A DNA stretch of 5,557 nt, taken from Bacteroidales bacterium UBA2716. GTDB taxonomy: Bacteria > Bacteroidota > Bacteroidia > Bacteroidales > UBA932. Of the stretch, positions 1 through 5,213 are shown piece by piece (the first letter of the stretch is position 1; every line of letters starts with the position of its first letter). The notes beneath the pieces were generated by a model. It did not search any database. It had not been told where the DNA came from and worked only from the letters and a program-made list of their open reading frames with translations. The stretch covers positions 2,855 through 8,411 of the forward strand of contig DEKS01000106.1 in assembly GCA_002354005.1 (NCBI GenBank). The letters are read 5' to 3'. Both the position numbers and the translations under genes were made by a program.

Positions 1-936
1 GGCGAAGTAAAATGGTATTTCCCTTCGGATTTGGATAATAGACGATATTGCCATTTTGATTCAAAGGGATATGAATATCATGGGAAGCTGGTTTTTCAGT
101 ATGCGACCAATTATAATGAAAACATCTTCTTGCATTCCACCGTCTGTTTGGATATGCAGACAGGAGCCGTTTTGTGGAAAAAGGACTATAAGGTCTCACC
201 ATCAAATAGACCAGTTATTGGAAGTGGGAAAGATTGCTATTTTGTCCAGGACAGTTGTCGGATTTGCCGGGTAGATATGAGCAACGACCAAATCAGCGAT
301 TTTTACTATACCGGGGATGATGAGCTGCAAATAAACGATCTTCTGTTGTGTAATGACCTGATGGTCATATCATGTTTCTCCGAATCTTTGATCGAGGAAC
401 ATTATCAAGACGAGACGTATGTTATAATCGTTGATGTGCGAACGGGGGCTGAGATCTTCAGGAAATACTTGGGGAGATATCCAGAACCGGCCCACAGTTT
501 TCTCGAGGGAAACACCATATATTCAAATTTGGACAGGAAGATTATGGCCATTGATATGACAACCGGAGATACACTATGGGAGCACTATGAAATGTGTACA
601 TATCACTTTCAAGATTTATGTATCTACAATGACGTATTGATGAGCTGCTGCGTCAACGCCACAATCGGTTACGACAAGAAGACAGGGGAAATTCTATATC
701 TGTTTGACGATTATGGGTCATATTATGTTACGCAGGCGGGGCGGTATGCCTATTTCGTAAATAGAGAAAACAAACTTGATATAATTGACATTGAGACAGG
801 AAAGAGGTTGGATTATGTTAAATGCCCGGAAAAAGGGTGGTCGAATTTCTGGGGTCCTTACCCAACCATATATGACAACAAATTGTACATAATCGGAAAC
901 AACACCCTCTACCGCTACCCGACATATCCTTGGTGA
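1..936 (+). CDS. PQQ-like beta-propeller repeat protein, 5' end missing
   Basis: The reading frame is open from the first base (GEVKWYFPSD...), so the gene starts outside the window; the TTG at 31 is only an internal codon. It ends at TGA 934-936, leaving 311 residues. A degenerate repeat of the form D-x-x-TG-x-x-hydrophobic-W/F/Y recurs: TGAVLW (codons from 160), SNDQIS (280), TGAEIF (442), TGDTLW (562), TGEILY (682) and TGKRLD (796). Spacing is mostly 38-40 residues (54 in one interval), and GEVKW at the left edge fits one more copy. This is the outer-strand motif of PQQ-like/BamB-type propeller blades, so about seven blades are visible. Such propellers usually act as binding scaffolds; no catalytic residues or PQQ-dehydrogenase signature are seen, and no specific function can be given. 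It has about 12 cysteines and is far more AT-rich than its neighbours. It converges with the serpin gene. Confidence 0.8.
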   Translation, partial: GEVKWYFPSDLDNRRYCHFDSKGYEYHGKLVFQYATNYNENIFLHSTVCLDMQTGAVLWKKDYKVSPSNRPVIGSGKDCYFVQDSCRICRVDMSNDQISDFYYTGDDELQINDLLLCNDLMVISCFSESLIEEHYQDETYVIIVDVRTGAEIFRKYLGRYPEPAHSFLEGNTIYSNLDRKIMAIDMTTGDTLWEHYEMCTYHFQDLCIYNDVLMSCCVNATIGYDKKTGEILYLFDDYGSYYVTQAGRYAYFVNRENKLDIIDIETGKRLDYVKCPEKGWSNFWGPYPTIYDNKLYIIGNNTLYRYPTYPW

Positions 937-1018
937 TGGTATTATAGTCTATGATGCTGTCTACTCCTCGTTCGATTTCTCCTATGAGGTGTCTGGAAGC
1001 AATATCACAAACAACTAG
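932..1018 (+). other. Open protein-like tail in the +1 frame after the propeller stop codon
   Basis: Frame 2 (the propeller gene is in frame 1) stays open from 932 to TAG 1016-1018 and reads GDGIIVYDAVYSSFDFSYEV followed by SGSNITNN. The alternation of hydrophobic and aromatic residues looks like beta-sheet protein rather than random translation. It has no convincing start codon of its own. It could be a real C-terminal extension detached by a one-base insertion near 931 (dropping T931 gives ...YPTYPGDGIIVYD...), the leftover end of a deleted gene, or chance. The propeller frame already completes a blade (NKLYIIGNNTLYRY) before its stop, which argues against needing the extension. Confidence 0.3.
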
Positions 1019-1019
1019 A

Positions 1020-1044
1020 CCCGCTACGGGCACGGTTTGGCGGG
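1020..1044 (-). terminator. Possible weak terminator after the serpin gene
   Basis: Read on the minus strand just after the serpin TAA, CCCGC (1044-1040) can pair with GCGGG (1024-1020) across a 15-base loop. A tighter alternative is CCCG-TAG-CGGG at 1030-1020. The sequence that follows (1019-1006) is moderately T-rich, TCTAGTTGTTTGTG, but has no clean T run. The position between convergent genes fits a terminator; the stem is short, so this is tentative. Confidence 0.3.
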
Positions 1045-1045
1045 A

Positions 1046-2344
1046 TTATTCCCCGGAAAAGACGCCCTCGAAGAGGATGGTGCCGGAGGTGGATTCCCCG
1101 ATGGCGAATACAAAGGGATGGTCGGCATAGAAATAGACCCGCTTGGGCTCTTCACCCGGACCGGCCTCCGTTGCTCCTTCCATTTCTACAACAGTGACGG
1201 CGGCGGCTTCCGTACCCCACTCGGCCACGGAAATACGCGCCTTTTGGATCACTTTCCCTATCCAATAATAATATTCCTCCTCTTTCGGGGCAAACATCCG
1301 GTCAAACTGAGCCATGCCGGCCCGGAAGGCACGATTGATACCCATCGCCTTCAGGGTTTCGTTCAAATTGAATTTGTTTTCTATGTCGAACTTGGGAAGT
1401 CTGACATAGACCTCGGCATCCGACCGGAAGTTTTGCAGAATCTCCTCCCAGGAGGTGCGTTGCAGTTTTTCCAGCAGTGCTTCCAGATTATTCTCATCCG
1501 GAAGCAAGACATACATGTTGAACTTTCCGTTAGCGTAGGGCAGGGCTAACACGGTGAAGCCATCCATGGGAGCGTAGCGGTGATAGCGCATGTTACGCAT
1601 CATCTTTACTTTCTTTTTGGTCCCATTGGCAAGCGTAAAGTCCTCTTCGGCTGTACCTCTTTCCAAGAACATGGGGTCATAGTCACTTCCGGCCCATTTG
1701 GCCTTGAAGTACAGCGCATTCATCAGGAAGGCAACGGCATCCGCGGAAATCTCGTCCGCCTCCAGTACCTTGTCGATAAATCCGTTGGTGTTCCTGCCGG
1801 CCCACTCGTTGATGCGGGCCGCCACTTGCGCCGGGTCGGAAAAATCCATGTTGTCCACTGCTGCGTAGTAGGTTCCCTCCACGGCTTGTTTAAAGGACGG
1901 GAGCAGCGGAAACTCATCATTCACCAGCAGGGCGTCCGTTACCTTCAGGGTGACATCCAGATCCACCGCCGGAAGCTGTTCCAGCAGGATTTTGCTGTAG
2001 GCATTGAGCGCGTCCATGCCCTCGTCCCCATAGCCCAGGAAGTCGATAATCTCCTGCAGCGTCTCGCCGCTAGCCCCATTGGCCGTCATGGCCAGGGCAT
2101 ATTGGAGGCTGAGGGGAGAGCAAATCAGATTCTTTCCCTGGTAGAGCTGCTTGAGGAAGCGGAAGGCCATGGCGTTTCCCGCCTGCACATACCCCTTCTG
2201 GGCGTTGGAGAGCTCCACCTTGGTTATTTGATCGGTGGGGCTGGGCGATGAGATGGTGATTGGATTCTTTACGTTCACCGGCACCTTTGAGCATGCCACA
2301 ACGGCCAACAGGCAGACAACAGCATAAACAAAACCCTTTTTCAT
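1046..2344 (-). CDS. Serpin-family serine protease inhibitor, lipoprotein
   Basis: The 432-residue product is a secreted, lipid-anchored serpin, expected to trap a target protease by cleavage-triggered loop insertion. MKKGFVYAVV...LAVVAC is a type II signal peptide with the lipid-bearing cysteine at C18, followed by a linker to about residue 50. The serpin fold then runs to the C-terminus: shutter segment CSPLSLQYALAMTANGA (75-91), INEWAGRNTNGFID (178-191), MNALYFKAKW (208-217), LPKFDIENKFNL before the C-terminal third, hinge EWGTEAAAVT (375-384), and FYADHPFVFAI (405-415), which fits the PROSITE serpin signature. The hinge has Gly at P15, Thr at P14, Ala at P12-P10 and Thr at P8, as in inhibitory serpins. 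Canonical counting puts P1-P1' at A391-T392, suggesting an elastase- or subtilisin-like target, but the loop is about five residues longer than in antithrombin, so P1 is uncertain. The usual shutter His of strand 5A is Gln (Q367). Bacteroidota relatives include Tannerella miropin. The gene has its own promoter box about 60 bases upstream. Identity as a serpin is secure; target protease is inferred. Confidence 0.96.
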   Translation of the reverse strand: MKKGFVYAVVCLLAVVACSKVPVNVKNPITISSPSPTDQITKVELSNAQKGYVQAGNAMAFRFLKQLYQGKNLICSPLSLQYALAMTANGASGETLQEIIDFLGYGDEGMDALNAYSKILLEQLPAVDLDVTLKVTDALLVNDEFPLLPSFKQAVEGTYYAAVDNMDFSDPAQVAARINEWAGRNTNGFIDKVLEADEISADAVAFLMNALYFKAKWAGSDYDPMFLERGTAEEDFTLANGTKKKVKMMRNMRYHRYAPMDGFTVLALPYANGKFNMYVLLPDENNLEALLEKLQRTSWEEILQNFRSDAEVYVRLPKFDIENKFNLNETLKAMGINRAFRAGMAQFDRMFAPKEEEYYYWIGKVIQKARISVAEWGTEAAAVTVVEMEGATEAGPGEEPKRVYFYADHPFVFAIGESTSGTILFEGVFSGE

Positions 2345-2404
2345 CGTTCAGTTCAATTTACAGTTCACTCATAAAACCCCAACAGGGACGAATCCTTGCT
2401 TGCA

Positions 2405-2412
2405 CAAAGGTA
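2405..2412 (-). promoter_or_regulatory. Bacteroides-type -7 promoter box for the serpin gene
   Basis: The minus strand reads TACCTTTG, a perfect match to the Bacteroidota -7 consensus TAnnTTTG, 60 bases before the serpin ATG. No clear TTTG -33 element lies 19-21 bases upstream. The expected transcript has a leader of roughly 50-55 bases with no strong ribosome binding site. The box separates expression of the serpin from the receptor/lipoprotein operon upstream. Confidence 0.65.
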
Positions 2413-2413
2413 C

Positions 2414-2433
2414 AAAAAATTGTGGTTTTCCAC
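2414..2433 (-). terminator. Short hairpin plus T6, candidate terminator of the receptor/lipoprotein operon
   Basis: On the minus strand GTGG-AAAA-CCAC (2433-2422) is followed by AA and six T (2419-2414), the layout of an intrinsic terminator, 50 bases after the lipoprotein stop codon. The stem is only four pairs, so it would be weak. It lies directly against the serpin -7 box and covers the place where a -33 element would be, so readthrough into the serpin gene is possible. Confidence 0.4.
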
Positions 2434-2483
2434 TACTCCTCCGTACGGGATGGGGTGTTCCTACTTCCTCTGTGGCGGGACCT

Positions 2484-2924
2484 CTACTGCCGGGAGCCCG
2501 TGAAGCGGGTGGGATAGTCCCCGAAGAAGAGGGAGAAGCTGAGCATGTTGCCGGTGACCATGCCGCTGAGGTTGTTGATGAGGTACTTTTGCTGCTCCAC
2601 ACCGGCGGGAGAGTGGGGATACACGCCGTGCGCGGAAAACGTGTAGCTGTTGCCGCTACCGCTGACCTTGACGGGGAGAACCGTCGTTACGGTGACGGGC
2701 ATCTGGGGCACAAAACGGATGTCGTTGATCCGGATATCGGCCGATTCCCCATCCTCCGAGAGCGTGAAATTCACCTCGATATCCTTGTTCTCGTAGCTCT
2801 CACCGTTGTACTCCACCCATACGGAGCCTTTGTAGTGAAGGCCCACGGAATAGTCGACAGGAACAGTATTTTTGTTACAGGCAAGAAGGCCCAGCAGGCT
2901 AATCAGATAAATGAGTTTTTTCAT
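2484..2924 (-). CDS. Small calycin-like lipoprotein, putative partner of the TonB-dependent receptor
   Basis: The 146-residue product starts MKKLIYLISLLGLLAC, a lipoprotein signal peptide with C16 as the anchored residue. The rest (about 24-141) is a run of alternating beta strands: Y-x-G-x-V-x-V near the start, then VNFTLSEDGESADIRINDI, FVPQMPVTVTTVLPV, and a closing LSGMVTGNMLSFSLFFGDYP. This order resembles the calycin-like (lipocalin-type small barrel) domain of short Bacteroidales lipoproteins; the assignment is by pattern and uncertain. Its ATG (2924-2922) overlaps the receptor's TGA as ATGA, so translation is probably coupled and the two proteins made together. By analogy with HmuY next to HmuR, it may bind a ligand and hand it to the receptor, but no heme, metal or cobalamin ligand residues can be recognised. 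The acidic surface-export signal common after the lipid cysteine in Bacteroidota is absent (CNKNTVPVDY). The gene is certain; the family is likely; the ligand is unknown. Confidence 0.85.
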   Translation of the reverse strand: MKKLIYLISLLGLLACNKNTVPVDYSVGLHYKGSVWVEYNGESYENKDIEVNFTLSEDGESADIRINDIRFVPQMPVTVTTVLPVKVSGSGNSYTFSAHGVYPHSPAGVEQQKYLINNLSGMVTGNMLSFSLFFGDYPTRFTGSRQ

Positions 2925-5074
2925 ATGATGCGAATTTGAATTCCTACGTGCAGGCTGATGGGTTTTCCCAGCTGGAAAAACTCGTTCCCCATAGATTTAA
3001 AGTAAAAGGCTTTGTAGCGCGTATTGGTAAGGTTTTCGCCCTCCAGGTACAAAAGCACGCGGCCGATAGTAACGCTGGCCCGGGCACCCAACGTCACATA
3101 GAAGGGCTCCACCAGCGCGTTCTCCTCGTTCCAGGCAATGGGGCCGATTCCGCGCATGTGGGCCTGAAGGCTCACCTTGCTCCAATGATAGCCCAAGGCG
3201 GCAAACAGGGTATGCGCCGGGCTGTAGGGAATGCGCTTTCCGGCGTAATCGGCCGTTCCGTCCACGTATTCCGTGAAGCGGGCATTGTTCCAGCCATAGG
3301 CGGCATGGGCCATAAGACCGCCGTGGTTGTAACTGACCTGGGCCTCGACCCCGTAACTGCGGCTTTTGCCGGCATTGGTCATCATGCGGCCGGTGGACAT
3401 GCCCGGAGGAAACACCGTGAGCTGCTGCCGGAGCGCCGTAATGTAAAACGCGTTGGCATCCGCGCTGAAGCCGCCCTTGTGGAAGCTGGCGCCCAGCTCA
3501 AAGTTCCAGGCTTCTTCCGGCTGGTATTCCGTCCGGTCGGCCCCAAAGGAGATGCCACCATCCAGGTGCACGCCCAAATCGGCCATCATGCCGTTCATGA
3601 GGCGGTTCTGGAGGATGTCAGAGAAGATTTGCGTATTAAAACCGCCCGCGCGGTACCCTTTGGTGGCCGATGTATATATCCTGGTATTTGGAAAACCGCT
3701 GTATTCCACAGCCAGTTTGGGGAGTATAACCGGGATGCCATGGGAAAGGGTACCGCTGAAACGGTCGGTAAAGGGACGGACTGCGCTCATCATGCCGATG
3801 AGCTGGTAATGGAGGGAGGCGGTGCAGTCATAGGCCATCAGCGCCCCCTCATAATCCAGCCGGAGGCCGGCGGTGAACTGCCACTCGCCCACCGGGAAGT
3901 GCGACTCATGGTAAAGCGCCACGTTCCAGGTGCAGATATCGAAATTACTGCCGATAAGAAATTCATTATCAGGAATGTCCAGTGTGCCAATGCTCTCCGG
4001 AATGCCCCGGTTGGCATTGTCCAGGATGAGGCTTTGGATGCCGTCGCGTTTGAACAGGACCGGTGCCTCCATGCGATTGTATTTGAAGAAGGCAAAAAGG
4101 CCGCTCACGGGCTTCCAGTGCTTGAACCGGCGCTTGGGCCGGACGATGACCTCCACCGTATGGGCCGGGCTCCGCTGTTGCTGCTGGAGGGTGAAGATGC
4201 TGCGGGGCGTATAGTCCTGGTCCATGCGCATGCGGTCCGCCAGGAACTGGAGCGAGGCGATGCCATCGACCCGAACCTTTTCCCCTTCATAATGCAGCTT
4301 GAAGCCTTCCAGAACGGTGAGGCGGCGGTAACTGCCCTCGTCGTTGTAGCGGACCGGCTGCTGGACGCCGTTTTCCGAAAGCCCGTAGGCAAAGCCGCCT
4401 TCCGCCGACAGGCCCGCCTGCAGGAGGTTGGACATGCGCCACCGCTCCGAGAGCTGCCGGTCCCAGCGCCAGCGCAGCTGCCCGCCGTTGTAGGGATCGG
4501 CCCAGGCATCCTTGAATTCGTTCTTGAACCAGCCCCGGGAATGCCTGTAGCCCAGGCTGAAGGCATGTTCCCCGTGGTGCCAGGACACCTGCGCCCGCAC
4601 ATGGTGGGCCAGGCCGTACTCCAGCCGGGCGCGTAGCATCTCCTCTCCGGCAGGTGCCTGCGTCCGGACGGACAGTACGCCAAGCAAGGCATTGCGGCCA
4701 TACGCGGTCCCCTGCGGGCCGTGCAGGAATTTCACGGAAGCAATATCCAGATAATCAAGGTCATAGCTGTTCTTGTCCAGGATAGGGAAATCGTCCACAT
4801 AGAGGCCGATCACCGGGTTCTCCATGCGCGAGCCAAAGCCGCGGACATAGATGGACGAGGTAAGGGAAGCGCCATAGTCCGGCAGATGCACGCCCGGCAC
4901 CAGCGCCTGCAGATCCTTTGGATTCGTCACGCCGTACTGCTTCAGTTGCAGGGCCGAAACCGCCGTCACAGCCGCCCCTGCGGGCATTTCTTCCTTCGCG
5001 GCAGACACGTACGACGCCGCCAGCGTATCGACAGGCGCGGATATCAGGAACGATATGAGGGCGGTGAGCAACAT
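2921..5074 (-). CDS. TonB-dependent outer-membrane receptor
   Basis: The 717-residue product is a gated outer-membrane transporter powered by TonB-ExbB-ExbD. A short hydrophobic signal (MLLTALISFLISA) is followed by a probable TonB box region (DTLAASYVSA, 16-25), a plug domain (about 31-141) with DLQALVPGV, IYVRGFG, YVDDFPILD and LHGPQGTAYGRN, and a beta-barrel from about 145. The C-terminal segment (679-717) begins GENLTNTRYKAFYF, as in the last strands of this family. The N-terminal carboxypeptidase-regulatory-like domain of SusC-type receptors is missing, so it is closer to the siderophore/cobalamin/heme-size class; no heme FRAP or NPNL motif was seen and the substrate is unknown. The ATG at 5074 is preferred over the in-frame TTG at 5086 because that TTG lies inside the -7 promoter box. 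Oddities: no Lys or Arg in the signal n-region, and the barrel ends in IRII, not the usual terminal aromatic. It is the first gene of a two-gene operon. Confidence 0.93.
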   Translation of the reverse strand: MLLTALISFLISAPVDTLAASYVSAAKEEMPAGAAVTAVSALQLKQYGVTNPKDLQALVPGVHLPDYGASLTSSIYVRGFGSRMENPVIGLYVDDFPILDKNSYDLDYLDIASVKFLHGPQGTAYGRNALLGVLSVRTQAPAGEEMLRARLEYGLAHHVRAQVSWHHGEHAFSLGYRHSRGWFKNEFKDAWADPYNGGQLRWRWDRQLSERWRMSNLLQAGLSAEGGFAYGLSENGVQQPVRYNDEGSYRRLTVLEGFKLHYEGEKVRVDGIASLQFLADRMRMDQDYTPRSIFTLQQQQRSPAHTVEVIVRPKRRFKHWKPVSGLFAFFKYNRMEAPVLFKRDGIQSLILDNANRGIPESIGTLDIPDNEFLIGSNFDICTWNVALYHESHFPVGEWQFTAGLRLDYEGALMAYDCTASLHYQLIGMMSAVRPFTDRFSGTLSHGIPVILPKLAVEYSGFPNTRIYTSATKGYRAGGFNTQIFSDILQNRLMNGMMADLGVHLDGGISFGADRTEYQPEEAWNFELGASFHKGGFSADANAFYITALRQQLTVFPPGMSTGRMMTNAGKSRSYGVEAQVSYNHGGLMAHAAYGWNNARFTEYVDGTADYAGKRIPYSPAHTLFAALGYHWSKVSLQAHMRGIGPIAWNEENALVEPFYVTLGARASVTIGRVLLYLEGENLTNTRYKAFYFKSMGNEFFQLGKPISLHVGIQIRII

Positions 5075-5083
5075 AAGGGTTTG

Positions 5084-5091
5084 CAAAGTTA
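5084..5091 (-). promoter_or_regulatory. Bacteroides-type -7 promoter box for the receptor operon
   Basis: The minus strand reads TAACTTTG, a perfect TAnnTTTG box, ending nine bases before the receptor ATG. Transcription would begin at or just before the ATG, giving a leaderless or very short-leader mRNA. No TTTG is present at the -33 position; that place (about 5111-5115) is occupied by the left arm of an inverted repeat, which suggests control by a DNA-binding regulator. Confidence 0.65.
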
Positions 5092-5106
5092 GGTTATCTG
5101 GCTGGA

Positions 5107-5130
5107 ACCATTCAGTATATTATGAATGGT
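5107..5130. repeat. 8-bp perfect inverted repeat, candidate operator
   Basis: ACCATTCA (5107-5114) and TGAATGGT (5123-5130) are exact reverse complements separated by the AT-rich spacer GTATATTA. The repeat begins 16 bases upstream of the receptor -7 box and overlaps its -33 position, while it is about 70 bases upstream of the uvrA box. That placement fits a dimeric regulator acting on the receptor operon. The sequence is not a recognisable Fur, CRP or LexA site. A hairpin in RNA is less likely because both predicted transcripts start downstream of it. Confidence 0.5.
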
Positions 5131-5199
5131 CATTAGGATATTTTATTCCTTCAACAGATTCCCCTGCTGGAGAAATGCGGCGCTTCGGCAAATTCTTCG

Positions 5200-5207
5200 T
5201 ATCTTTG
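5200..5207 (+). promoter_or_regulatory. Bacteroides-type -7 promoter box for uvrA
   Basis: TATCTTTG matches TAnnTTTG exactly and ends six bases before the uvrA ATG at 5214. The predicted transcription start therefore falls at or beside the start codon. No clear -33 TTTG and no Shine-Dalgarno sequence are present, and no LexA-like operator is visible between the box and the gene. Confidence 0.65.
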
Positions 5208-5213
5208 TAGTCT

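Noticed and set aside
31..33. TTG as the start codon of the propeller gene.
   Set aside because: The frame is open to the window edge and the upstream codons (GEVKW) fit the propeller repeat motif, so the gene extends further left.
1037..2251. Two plus-strand open frames (1037-1549 and 1580-2251) opposite the serpin.
   Set aside because: Both are shadows of the serpin gene, whose family motifs run the whole length of the minus strand.
2358..2372. A tiny minus-strand frame ATG AGT GAA CTG TAA in the serpin leader, possibly a regulatory upstream ORF.
   Set aside because: Four codons can occur by chance in a 50-base leader, and there is no ribosome binding site or attenuator-like structure beside it.
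2441..2448. The palindrome CCGTACGG downstream of the lipoprotein gene.
   Set aside because: It is short, self-complementary without a loop, and lacks a following T run, so it supports neither a terminator nor a clear operator.
2936..4636. A 566-codon open frame on the plus strand across the receptor gene.
   Set aside because: It is exactly antisense to a well-supported TonB-dependent receptor in GC-rich DNA, where long antisense frames arise by codon bias, and its translation has no recognisable domain or signal.
5137..5152. AGGATATTTTATTCCT, a near-palindrome in the divergent region.
   Set aside because: Only the outer four bases pair and the rest is AT-rich, which is expected by chance.
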